From contig JAQFVV010006200.1 in assembly GCA_028023455.1 (NCBI GenBank), positions 6,024,506-6,088,505 of the forward strand: a stretch of DNA of 64,000 bases, given 5' to 3'. Source of the stretch: Epiperipatus broadwayi. Lineage: Eukaryota > Onychophora > Udeonychophora > Euonychophora > Peripatidae. A program made the translations under genes and the position numbers. This document shows, piece by piece, positions 25,150 to 36,718 of this stretch (positions are counted from its first letter, which is position 1; each line of letters opens with the position of its first letter). The notes beneath the pieces are model-generated. The model was not told where the DNA came from and made no database searches. It saw only the letters and a program-made list of their open reading frames with translations.

Positions 25150-25300
25150 TACATCAACAACACCATAACGTTTCTAACTCTTCGACTATGAATATGAGGT
25201 TAAAAGACTTCGAAAGCGCTAAGCCTGATATTTAATTTTGATATTTCTAACTTAACATTTCAAGTGCGGTATAATTATTAATATGTAAATTGTAAATGTT
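25150..25300. repeat. Repeat with the conserved AAGCGCT box, copy 2
   Basis: CTCTTCGACTATGAATATGA followed by GACTTCGAAAGCGCTAAGC matches the 19970-20115 copy. TTCAAGTGCGGTATAATTAT downstream is similar to TTCGAGTGCCTCATCACACT there. Spacing between blocks is comparable in the two copies, so this is one repeat family and not a chance motif. Confidence 0.45.
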
Positions 25301-25374
25301 GGTAGAAGAAAAAGAAAAGTATAAAATTATATAAATAATTTCTTTTGTTCTCTCTCTTCGATAATTTTATTTAA

Positions 25375-28300
25375 CTACCAAATTGTGACAGTACAGAAAA
25401 TAGAGGTTAATAAGAGAGGATCTGGGGTTACAATGTCCCACAATTGGTAGCTAGTTGTACTAATGCACCCCATTAGGCCTGAATTATGAGGAGATGGGAA
25501 ACCATCATCACACCCAAATAAATAAAATATAAAATTAAATATAAAAGAAATGAGCATTAGAGATCAGCACAGAACTAACTATAAGTTCACCAGCATTACA
25601 CAAAAGTAATAATTATTCATCATCATGAATGATCAACAATCCATTATAGACTAGGTTAATTATTTAGCCACTGCCAAACCTAGGACAAGAATACAAACAA
25701 TAATTATCTGGATGCACATATTTAGGTACTACTTTATCAAACTACAATAATAAGTCAGATACTAAAAAACATTCTGACCATCATCAATTCTCTGATCACT
25801 TAGTGCCATTAATTTACTGGCCAACAATAAACTAAATTTTTAAAGAAGTAATAAATAAAATGACATGCATGAATGAATTTTAAAGGATATTCCTTTTGCA
25901 CCAACCAGGATCATCATCATCTGGATGTTCATAACACTAAACATAATCCCTACTTCATATAACTGTTATGCACAAATCTAGCTCAGAAAGCAAGAACTCT
26001 CTATGAACTATTACTGTGAGCAAGAGATAAATAAATAAATAAATAAAGCAGCTTATTATAAATCACTTCAAATAATACCTAGATTTTCCCCACTATCCTA
26101 GAATACTAAGCTGTCATAAAACAAAGTCACACACATTGCAATTTATAAAAAAGGAATTATATAAAATAAAGAAATTAAGACTAAAAATATGTTTAAAACA
26201 ATTATTTAATAACTAATTGACTAACTATAAACAAAAAAAAATGACGATAGTATGAAATTTTAAACATTCATTTCATCAAAAAATATATTTTTATAAAAAT
26301 TATAATCAATCAGTTGATTTCTATTCCTAAAATAACTTTTAATTAATTAAATTACTTCTTTAAAATAACTAAAGGTTGGCAAAACAATGTTTTTGATGTC
26401 AAAGATAACAATCTTTAATTTAGCTTAACCTAATCTATTTTCAGAGTGCAAAAAAGATGCTTCAGTTTTTTAAATTTTAAATTTGCATTTTTCAGCCCTC
26501 TACTAAAAATTTTGTGAAGATTTCTGTTTTTATGGCGTTAAAATTCATGTATATTTATTTTCTAATATTTTTAATACAAAAAAAATGCAATAGATGGCTT
26601 GGAAAGTCAAGAGGCGGTCCAACAAATGATTGCAAGTTCCACCAATGATGGATAGTCATTATATATTTCACGATCACAAACCTTGCGTGTTCACTTCGAA
26701 AAAATATTATGGTCAGTGAGAAAATATTATGGTGGTGTAAAAACTATATTTTTTTGGAAAGTTTATGATTATATTGGTAACCTAATTATGTAATAATTAT
26801 TAAAAATGAAAAATAAGCATATTTATAAATTTATTTTGCACAGAAATGTTTTATTTTTAAATATAAAAGAATATTTTCTTCTAAATATTGCTACTATAGA
26901 GATTATAATCGTGGGAAAAAATGCTGTCCACAAAATGATGTCATTCATCTGAAGGTATTATATTTAGCAATATCATAAAAATTATAAAAAAAATTGTAAA
27001 CTTTTAAAGCATAATTTGATAGATTTCATAGTTATTAAAAGAAATTTGTTTAGATTTGTAAATCAAATTTGAAACAAGGAAGATTTCATTCATTTTATAA
27101 ATTGAATCGGCTCCACCTAAAATTTGATGATGTGATTAAGTTTTGTTTTGAATAAATATACTTTTTAAAATAATTACAGAAATCAAATGTGATTTTTTAA
27201 ATTTTATTTAATTTCTAAACAAAAATATCTACTGAATGAGGTCAAATTTATTATATTCTGGTAAATAATAAAGATTTAATAACAAAATGAAAGTTGAAAG
27301 CTTAAATCTATTAAATCTAGTGAGAACAAAGAAAGCCGTCAGAAAAACAGTAAAAACTGGTAGGGTTAATTAACCTTTTATTAAGTTTTATGAGGGAAAA
27401 ATAATGTTTCACACACACAAAAAAATTAACTTTTAAAAAAATTATATTTTCTAAAAAAAAAAAAAAACTCATAATTTTAAAGAGAAAATTGAATGGATTA
27501 AAAAAATATATAATTCACAATATGAAAACATTAACTTAATGAAAATATTTAAAATTACAGAAAAAAAATATTACTTTTATATAAAAGCATTTTTTTCTAT
27601 TAACAAAAATATTTTTTTTTCTTTTTGTAAGAACTGATAACTTTATATATTATCATTAAGTTAATATTTTCAAATTGTGAAACTTTTTTTTTAATCCATT
27701 CAATTTTTTCTCAAAAATTATGAAAGCATTTTCTTTTTTTTTTTAGAAAATATAATTTTAAACTTAAATTTTTTTTAAAAAAAAACATTACTTCTTCCTC
27801 CTAAAAACTTAAGAAGAGATTAATTAAACTAAATCATAGATTGTTATCTTTGATTTTGAAAATGTTGTTCTTCCAACCCTTAGTTATTTGAAAGAAATAA
27901 TTAATTAAAAGTTAATATATGAATAAAAATCAACTTATAATTTTTATAAACTTACCTTTTTTGATGAAATGAATGTTTAAAATTTCATACTATCATGTCA
28001 TTTTTTTGTTTCTTATAGATCAATTAATTATTAAATAATTGTTATAAAAATATTTTTCAGTCTTAATTTCTTTATTCTATCCAATTCCTGTTTCATAAAT
28101 TGCAAATGTGTGTGATTTTATTTCATGACAGCTTAGTGTTCTAAAATTTTTTAATGATCCCAATAAAACTATTTACTTATAATAGGGTAAACCTATGAAT
28201 TATTTGAAGTAATTTATGATAAGCTGCTTTATTTATGTATTTATTTATCTTTTGCTCACAGTAACAGTTTATAGAGCTCTTGCATCTTGACCTCGATTTG

Positions 28301-28915
28301 TGCATAAGTTAATTCTGGAGGAGTTTATGTTTAGTATTATGGCCATCCATCTGATGATGAATGATCCTGATCAATGCAAATGGGATATCCTTTAAAGTCC
28401 ACACCCTATATTTCATTTCATTTATTATTACTTTAGAAATTTGTTTTATAATTGGCCACTACATTAATGGTACTACGTGGTCAAAGCATTCATGATAGTC
28501 AGGATGTTTTAGTATCACAGCATTATTTGACTTATTGTTGTAGCTTGATGGAGCAGCACCTAAATATCTGTATCCAAATAATTGTTTGTATTCCTTCCCT
28601 AGGTTTGGCAGTGGCTAAATAATTAGCCTAATCTACTTTCAAATCCAGTCAGAAGATTGACAGTTGATTTATTTTTTTTATTTTTGATCATTCATGATGA
28701 TGATTATTACTTTTGTGTAATTCTGTTGAATTTATAATTAGTTCTGAGCTGATCTCTCATGCTCATTCCTTTTATATTTATTTGTTTATTTGGGGATGAT
28801 GGTTTCCCATCTCCACATATTTCAGCCATAATATGATGCACTGTTACAAATGGCTACTCAATTGTGAGATATTGTAACCTTTTAATCCTTATATTCCATA
28901 CTGTTACAGTATATT
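25375..28915. repeat. 3.5-kb foldback element with insertion in the left arm
   Basis: Inverted pairs run in order from the ends inward. GTTACAATGTCCCACAATTG (25429) is answered by CAATTGTGAGATATTGTAAC (28860). Near 25500 GGGAAACCATCATCA is answered by TGATGGTTTCCCA (28797). TTCATCATCATGAATGATCA (25617) is answered by TGATCATTCATGATGATGA (28685). ATGAAATTTTAAACATTCAT (26252) is answered by ATGAATGTTTAAAATTTCAT (27968). AAGATAACAATCT (26402) is answered by AGATTGTTATCTT (27838). A separate inner pair (27418-27560 and 27620-27775) meets at an axis near 27590. The left arm has an extra stretch, about 26441-27415, that has no right-arm partner. No transposase or other domain is visible. A foldback-type DNA transposon derivative is the best description. 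Confidence 0.75.
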
Positions 28916-30541
28916 AAAGGCAATTTTCTACATTTTTTGTGGTAGTAGTATTTTGCAAATGGTTTCATGAACAATCAACCAAAATGTAATATAGGTTTAC
29001 TAATAGGGGTTTTAACTTGAACCAATTAAATTGAAAATCAAGAGCCTCATATTCTTAGCTCTTAATGATTATTTTACTAGTATTGTTAATTAAGAGGTTG
29101 ATATACAGCACATTCTTAATGTTTTGGGTGCAATTTATAGGCTGTAGCTTAGTAATTATGTTCAAAAAGCTGAATGTTTTATTATCTAATAATGAAAAAA
29201 ATCTTCAACAACATTTGACCTGGTCAATTATCACTCTTGATGTACTACACATACATTTAACAAGTTAAAAGATAATCATCTTCTAAGTTTAATCCAATTT
29301 CCTTGATCCCTAGCCTCTCTTCTCCACACCATACCAGCAAACTTCCATATTTCATATCTCACACGTTCACTAAAAAAATAGGACATTTCATTATAATGAT
29401 ATAACTATTTTAATGAAATTAGTTGTAAAACAATTATTATTCCCACAAATATATTGTATGGGGATAAGGCAAAAAACCTGTTGAAGTTTTACAAAAGCTC
29501 AATAAACATTTTATTGAAGAATGCCCTATAATAATCAATTACGTTCTTCAATTTGTTGGATGCACAAATATTGGATTTTTAATTATAAGAGCATGATTTC
29601 ACAGGTAAGGAATAACAGATATACTAAAATGTATGTTATAGTAAACTTGAATATGGTTTTGTGGACAATGCAGAATTATCAGTAGCGATTGTCTCCATAC
29701 AATATTCCACATAGTCCAAACCATAATAATCAATGGGTACTAGAAGATGAGTGCAACAAAATCCTTATTTAGTACTAAGGTGGTACCTATATGTATGCTT
29801 CATTTTCTTTTATTTTCATCATTTGATATTACCCACAAATTTCATTAAACTCACACACATAGGTAATGATACATGTGTGTGTAATGGTACAACATATTAA
29901 CTTGGTGAAACAGTGCAAGTAAACCTAAAAATTAAATATTTTAAAAGTTACATAAAATCTAAATAATTATATAATTGTGCATGTTTCAATGGGTTGGAAT
30001 GATAAGAACAATGGAAAAGTTTCAGTAATGAAAATAATCCATTAAGTAATAGCAGTAATGGGTGCCTTATTTAAATATTAAGATGTAAGATAACAAATAG
30101 TTCTAGTCTAACACCTTTGGGAAATAAAAATAGTAAAAGTACTACCCAGGAGTGTTAATGGAATATCAAGTGCTGCAGGGTAGGAAATACATACAAAGAG
30201 TGGTGAAGAAGTGAATACATTCGCATAAAAGATAATTGAAATTAAAATGATAAAATATGCGAATGGCCATTAACTAAAAAAATTCCACAAATAAATTCTC
30301 CAGCAGTCTTTGATAAAATACCTTATAACTACAGAAGGTAGCCTTTTGTTATGGTTTGATCTAGTTTTGTGATTCTGATTCTTATGCTGCTCCAATTTTA
30401 TCTGAAGCTCTGTTATGGATCACCATCTTGTAAGAATGTACAAGTAAGCCAGAGTCAACTTTTCTGTGTTAACAAGGAGAGGAGAGGCCTTGAGATGAAA
30501 GTTCCAGCAGCAGTATTAAGTAACCACCTAATGTGTTTCAG
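28916..30541. other. A+T-rich DNA with a degenerate family A trace
   Basis: Around 29690-29790 the order TGTCTCCATACAATATTCCACATAG, then TAATCAATGGGTACTAGAAG, then AAAATCCTTATTTAGTACT echoes the family A body but is heavily worn. A frame at 30369-30554 contains FYLKLCYGSPSCKNVQ just upstream of the candidate exon that begins at 30542. It may be intronic. Nothing else can be supported. Confidence 0.35.
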
Positions 30542-30709
30542 ATACCCATTATAGTAAATGCCTTGCTTGAGTTGTCTATCCTATACACTAGACCCAAGAT
30601 TCATCCAGCCATCAAAGGAAATCATGCCAATTTGATTGCCTTCAATGGAGGAAGACATCAAATTGTCATGAATCCACATCGTTGTGAAGATCTATCTATA
30701 CATACCAGG
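30542..30709 (+). CDS. Candidate internal exon, 56 codons, family unknown
   Basis: TGTTTCAG (30534-30541) precedes an uninterrupted frame that ends at CAGG followed by GTAAGC (donor at 30710). The length is 168 bases, so the exon is phase 0 at both ends. The translation starts IPIIVNALLELSILYTRP and ends with CEDLSIHTR. Codon and base composition are clearly less A+T-rich than the flanks, and there is no low-complexity bias. No domain is recognised, and the neighbouring exons have not been found on either side within the window. It could belong to a host gene with long introns or to an unknown transposon. The acceptor, donor and phase are seen directly; the exon status is inferred. Confidence 0.4.
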
Positions 30710-30814
30710 GTAAGCGACTCACCAATACTTCAGAAATTACTGGTAATTGTTACAGTATAATTATAAAGCATGTGTTTCTTAGTAAGTCACTAAAATAATT
30801 ATGTAATATAGGGT

Positions 30815-31110
30815 ATATGAGCACAGACTTTCACACCACCCACCTCTCTCCACTCTATCTAATAACACTGATACACCTAAACACATATATGCTGAAAAGA
30901 TAAGTAATCACCAATATACGTATTTCATGCTAAACCAGCAATCATCAGTTGGTCCAGACTATCATCGTTACACACATATATAGTATAAGTGCTCAGATAT
31001 ATATTAAGATAGACTATCCTCATAGGCTTCAATCCACTCTACACTCCAACTCTTCAACCGTCCATCCAATTGAAAATCTGATGATGGAATGCTCAAAGGC
31101 AAATAATTAT
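30815..31110 (-). repeat. Family B interspersed repeat, second long copy
   Basis: It has the same block order as the 14366-14690 copy: GAGCACAGACTTTCACACC (30828), CAGCAATCATCAGTTGGTCC (30938), ACACATATATAGTATAAGTG, AGATATATATTAAGATAGAC, CTCCAACTCTTCAACCGTCC and AAATCTGATGATGGAATG. The two copies differ by substitutions and short indels only. The conserved block order over about 300 bases shows a defined interspersed element. An open frame that runs through the 3' part (30949-31248) is incidental. Confidence 0.65.
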
Positions 31111-33040
31111 AATAAAAGTATGTATGCACTAGACTTAATATTATTTAAATATATGTTTAAGAAATGTAGAACTTTTATTTGCCTAATTTTATTTACTTGT
31201 AAGAAAAGAGATCAGATGATGGAGGGATTAGGTTTAGTAAAAATATAATGAAAGACTTGCTTCTATCTCCCCAGAATCCTAAGGAATGTTTTGTGTAGAG
31301 CCAAGTTAAGGATTGAAAAAAAAAAAAAAAAATTTTTGTTAGTTTCTTTTATGCTTTCCCCCATCATCCTAAGGAATGTTTTCTTTGCGGTTTCAGAAAA
31401 AACATAGTGAAGGGTAACAAATGAGTTATTTAGCTATAGATTTATTATGTATTCAATTGAATGTGTTCACAAATAGGTTTTCTTTTAATTGCAAGTAAAA
31501 TAGTGATGTCATAATGTATAGTTATCTATGGAATTAATGATTTTGTTTATTATGCTTTAAGATAAAAAGTATTGTCGTAAATAGGCATCAACAGGTAAAG
31601 GTTAGGGTAATTCCCCATTGCCCATAATTATAAGTTAGCAATATTAATAAAGTTAACATAATTTATTGAGTATTTGAACAGAAAAAATTATAGATTCTCT
31701 AGTTTAATGTTTCATTGGGAGATGTGTTATCACCATAAATACATATTTTATTAATCTGTAAATATTATAGGCATAAATAAATTATTTAGATTATTGTGTC
31801 CATCTTTGGCAATACTGCATTGAGTATGTGCCTTCATCAGTTATCCTCATTAGTCGCTCCTGTCATATTAATTTACTGGTATATTCATTACATGGTACAT
31901 CCAGTGCCTGCTATTAATAATATATGTGCGATGAATTGTCTGTTTAAATAATTCAGATATATAAAACTCAATGATTTGAGTATAGCCTATTGATACATGA
32001 TTCCAGGTAGTAAAGCCTAACAGAATAAATATATGCCATTACATCACTTTCAAATAAAAGTGGAAAAAATATAAAATCACTCTCAAGTAGAAATATATAT
32101 ATATATAAATATAAAGAGAGAATTTAATAATTTTATTTAAATTAATATGTATAATGCACAGATGACAAACTAATTATATAATTCTTTAAACTTTAAAATC
32201 TAAAAAACAAGATTGTTTTGATATAAACGAATAATAATAAAAAGTTGTTAATTAGTTATTTTTAATCTTAGAATGGAAATGATTTTCTATATTGATGTAA
32301 TTGCAAACAGTCTCTTTGGCATAAAGTCTAATAAGAAATAAATTTTAAAAAATACTAGTGATAAAATTTTGAGTTCCCACTCTAAAGAAAGCTGACCAAT
32401 AACAATGGAAATAAAGGATGGTCCACAGAGAAAAGTCAAGCCAGGTAAGATCGATCCTGGAATTTGATGATAAGAATTCACAAAGATATAAAAAAAAAAA
32501 CTTTGAAGTCGAGATTTAGATTGCTCTTGCTGATTGTGTGTTATTTAAAATATATTTATAAGTGTATTGCGGATCACCAAAATGTAGGGGTCAGTAATAA
32601 TTTGTTTCCTGTGTTTGCACTAGCTGAAGCAGTCTCCAAAGTATGATGGTTCCCAGAAACTGGCCAGCAACAGACTTGCCTCCACCTAGAACAATATAAA
32701 ATGGAAAGAACTTTGAATTGTGTGATGCATCAAGGACTGCAAAGACGAACTTTACCTACAGCATTGGGAAGTATAAACTTTTGTTTTAAATGAAAGATGA
32801 ACATTAATTATATAATACAAACTTTTTCAATTAGTAATTCTAAACGTCATTTAATTTTAAAAGAAATCTTTTATCTGACTATTTGTTAGATTTTCTTCTA
32901 ATATGTTTACTAGTATTATCATTTCCATTCTCATAATTTCTTTTAAATTAATAATTTAAAATAAGCTTAAATAGCTGCATAGATTCCTAAGATTACGTTA
33001 GTTTAAGGTATGTTAATTTTGAACTAATTGTTTTGTAGTT
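31111..33040. other. A+T-rich DNA without a named feature
   Basis: ATCCTAAGGAATGTTTT occurs twice, at 31276 and 31367, on either side of a 16-base A-run, so a short segment is duplicated here. The patch at 32280-32480 is open on the minus strand for 64 codons (PGSILPGLTFLCGPSFISIV) with no recognised domain. 32540-32760 is less A+T-rich but closed. No gene can be supported. Confidence 0.35.
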
Positions 33041-34170
33041 AAATCAATGCTGGTGGATAGATGTATGGATGTTTTATGTCAATGTAATTTGAGTAGGTGG
33101 ATTGGATACTCGTTTCCTTGTACCGAGTTAGCATACAGGGCATAATACCCACCTGAACATATGACCCATAAGAGTAGTCATCACATTGTCAATGGTCATA
33201 GAGTATTTCTTATGCTATTGATTTTCTTACTCTCTGATTGGGACAGTAAGCTGGCAAAGACTACTATCCCCATTTACAGGACTTCTTGTATATATATTTC
33301 AAATAATTTTGTTCTTGCATCACCAATTGGGCAGTGGATCATTCCTGTCTGTTGGTGAAGTTTATTAATGATCACGGGGAAGATGCTCATTCCTTCCCAC
33401 CATGTTTCATTATTTCTCTAATGATATCATGCTACAAATGTACATTGCTGTTAGCATGATGGTGTTATGCTAATGATCTCATTTTAATTGGTCACATCGA
33501 TATATCAGTAAGCTAGCGTTGGTTTAAATGTGAGATTTTTGGACTAATGTTAAAAATGATCGGGTTGGTTATATGTGTAATCTATGTAGCATATTCACAC
33601 TTATTAAAATATAAAATTGTATTAAATCAATTAAATACTTCAATCTGTGCTTATAATTCAAATCAAATATATTCACTAGTTAATGTAACTCTCAGAATTT
33701 TCCCATTTTAATGTGTGTGCGTAATAATAAAATGTTTTAATTAATTTGGCAGTAATTTATTTTATATATTTTATTAATATTTAAAATTAAGAATTAGAAA
33801 TTTGAATATACAGTATGATATTTTAAGCTCAGCTTCTCCCTGAGCTAGTGACTGGTGCTTTCGGTTCGATAAAAGAGTAACCTCTCCCGTGATCTGCCTA
33901 CTACATAAATTTTCCAGTTTCAAATGGCCTGGTGGCATCCTGGTATGGCAGATTAGGTTGGGGAGGTTCCATCAACCATTATAATATATGTATGTTCCTT
34001 ATAGGATTTGCTTTGGGTTAGAAGTAGGATCAGTCCTGCAACCCGGGTCTTCCGTCTCACAGCGATATCCACATAGGCATCGTGAAGCTGATCGTTTATA
34101 TTGTTATAGCCAATGAACTGCAAATCATTAGATACAGTCTTTCTATTATTAATATTATTCCCCATGTCTT
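33041..34170. other. Less A+T-rich stretch, unidentified
   Basis: The composition of 33050-33560 and 33830-34170 is closer to that of the known repeats than to simple intergenic DNA. A 70-codon minus-strand frame (34165-33953) contains NDLQFIGYNNINDQLHDAYV. A + frame at 33161-33358 is open but unremarkable. Neither has splice signals or a known domain. Unrecognised interspersed repeats are the likeliest content. Confidence 0.3.
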
Positions 34171-34744
34171 ATGTTGCGCCTATGACATAGCCATCGCCTC
34201 AATGCCCCGTGTTTTCATGCTTGAATAGCATAAGGCCATAAATATAATTTAAGTAAGATAAAATAACTAAGGCTCCTTTACTTTGGGGTGAAAATTATCA
34301 TGGATAAGAAAAATAAACACATTTTTGTTATATAGCTATCACTGTTATCATGAATGTAACTGATTTTCAGGCCAGTAAACTGACATATAATCATGCCTTG
34401 TAAAAACTTTTATGCCATACTATTATAATTAATAATTTACCTATTATAAATAAATCCTGTTGACTGTAAAAAAAATAATTGTTTCCTTAGCCACTATTTT
34501 ATTATTGATCGGAACATTAGAATAATTATTTATAAGTTACCTAATGTAGAGTCTCTGCTTATCCCTGAGTTACATAGAGCTATATAGAAATTAAAATTAT
34601 GTCCACATCAAGGGTGTTAACTATGGAGGAGAGGTCTCAGAGCCCAGGTAAGAGGGTTGTACCAGGGTTGTCTAGAGATAGCAATACCACTAAGCATACT
34701 AGTTAAGAATGCTGGCTTGATCTCTGGGTCTTGTTAACAAGTTA

Positions 34745-35165
34745 TATATGTTTGTATGTTACAGTACCTATTCATCCAATATCCCACATTAATTTTTAGT
34801 TTATGGTTTTCATCCACGAAGAGCCCTGGAACTGTATAACTATAAAAGCAAATTTGCTTGGATTGAAAAGATTAGTGTTTTCAGTTTGGGCATATAGCTT
34901 TATAGGTAAGTAAAATTTGGGTAACAGGTGGATGCTGAAATGATGCATTAGATCCAAAGTTTAGGTGCAAGGCTCTTAAATACAATGCTCCTCACTTGAT
35001 GAAAGCCATAAGCTAGAAACTAATCTGGTGATATTAGATGAGTAGGCACAAAAAAGGGGCTTTTGATGCACTAATCTTCTAGCATCTATTGATTATTACG
35101 GCTTGCACTAGGTAACAATATTGAATTGAGAAAGTTGCTACTGTGTTAATAGATTGTGTATGCAT
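34745..35165. repeat. Family A palindromic repeat, diverged copy
   Basis: CCTATTCATCCAATATCCCA (34767) starts one inverted half. The other half has TAGGTGCAAGGCTCTTAAAT (34963), AGAAACTAATCTGGTGATAT, GATGAGTAGGCAC (35036) and GCATCTATTGATTATTACG (35082), and finishes near the family flank TATGCATAAGAAATGGAGGT. Block order agrees with the 15568 and 54003 copies. Substitutions are many, so this copy is old. No coding is evident. Confidence 0.7.
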
Positions 35166-36109
35166 AAGAAATGGAGGTCCGGTGATGTAAAGATTATCTT
35201 AAAAGTATTCTAAAAGAATTCTTCCATTATGTGAATATAGATATTGAAAAATGCTTTCATACAAAAAAATATGGCTGAGGGTAGAATGCAATGAAGAGCC
35301 ATAATTAGGTAAGTTCATGAAGTCTTTCAAAAAAGAACGACTGCTGACAAAAGAGTTAAGACAGCATTATAAGATATCAATAAAGAAATCAAAAAGTGAA
35401 GGCATGATATGGATAGCCATATTTGTAACTTGCAGAATGGTTTTGTGTAATTATTGTAAAACATATCTAATATTTTTTGTCTTTCCTTATCTCTCCAATT
35501 CTTTCAGATTTAGACTGGCCATACTTATTTTCAAATGGCTGCTAATGATTGTATAAGTATATTAAAGGATTGTATTTTGAGTTAATTAAAAATGTTGCTT
35601 AATTTTGTTTAATTAAAAGCATAAAAATGAGAACTGTTATCAAACAAACTTTGTTAATTGTAAAATATTGATATGATTTGAGAAATAATAATAAGAGTTT
35701 AGAGAGAAATTATTTGCATAAATTAAAGCAAAAATGAATAAACATGGTTGAATGTATTTAATTACATTTATTATAATATATAATATAAATATTTGAAATT
35801 CAAAACATATATATATATTATTATTATTATAATGATGATGATGATGATGATGATGATAATAATAATAAAAAATTAAATCAATTATATTTAAACTACTTTA
35901 TAAAAGTCTATGCCTAAAATAGACCTAAGATTAAAATTTTAAAAAAAATTTAATTAAATAATTATTGAAAATTTATGATATAAAAATATAAAATATTTGA
36001 TTATATGGCATATAAAAATATGAAAAGGGTGTATATGTATGCAAGTATATTATTTGTATTGCATAAGGCTTATATTTGTGTATAAATGTAGGTATATTTA
36101 TAAGTGAAT
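35166..36109. other. A+T-rich DNA with a GAT/ATG microsatellite
   Basis: A tract of GAT/ATG units lies at about 35832-35857 inside a longer ATT/AAT-rich tract. The 79-codon frame at 35317-35556 has no recognised features. No gene is supported. Confidence 0.45.
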
Positions 36110-36181
36110 GTGTTGGTGGCCTAGTGGTTAGCATAACTGCCTTCCAAGCAGCTGGCCCGGGTTCGCTTCCCAGTCAACACA
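36110..36181 (+). tRNA. tRNA-Gly(TCC)-like sequence, probably a SINE head
   Basis: The 72-base sequence folds as a complete cloverleaf. The acceptor GTGTTGG pairs with TCAACAC (one G-U pair), the discriminator is A, and the anticodon stem-loop CTGCCTTCCAAGCAG carries anticodon TCC. The T arm CCGGG-TTCGCTT-CCCAG has one C-A mismatch. Overall it closely resembles animal tRNA-Gly(TCC). Against a functional gene, the downstream sequence TTTGACATATGAAAAG is the same tail that follows the SINE heads at 20151 and 47950, and no T-run terminator follows at once. It may therefore be a tRNA-Gly-headed SINE or a retro-copy. The cloverleaf is seen directly; functional status is uncertain. Confidence 0.75.
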
Positions 36182-36718
36182 TTTGACATATGAAAAGAAT
36201 ATATATATAAATTATATAATATTAAGTACAAAAAAAGTACAATGAATAATTTAATATAATTTATTGGAGATTTAAATTATAATGAAATAAATTGTTTGTG
36301 TTTAAACTGTAATAATATAAGAGTGTAATTTATGTATTAAAAAATATAATCAGATGTTTATTGAATTATATTATGTAATACATAGTTTATATATAAATAT
36401 TCAAAAATAATAGAATTAAATGTATATAAGATATAAAATTAGATATTATTTTACTAATAACACAATGTATATTTTTTCTGTACAGATCTTTAAAAAATAT
36501 TGTTGAACTGTTAAAACAATAACATTATTTAATAAAATTTGAAAATTGCATTTAATTAAGTATAAAAAGGAGACAGTTCACTTTATACTGAACAAAATGC
36601 AATATTAACAGAAAAAGAATATTGTTAACAAAATATATGAAAAGCCAGCTACTTATATACATGAAAGATACAAAAAAATTGTATACAAAAAAAAAAGGTT
36701 TAATTTTTAAAAATATAT
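36182..36718. other. SINE tail followed by A+T-rich DNA
   Basis: TTTGACATATGAAAAG (36182-36197) is the tail shared with other tRNA-headed repeats. After that the sequence is simple and A+T-rich up to the LTR that starts at 36719. Confidence 0.5.

Noticed and set aside
25375-25557. A 60-codon minus-strand open frame
   Set aside because: It lies wholly inside a foldback arm, is not kept in the opposite arm, and has no domain or splice context.
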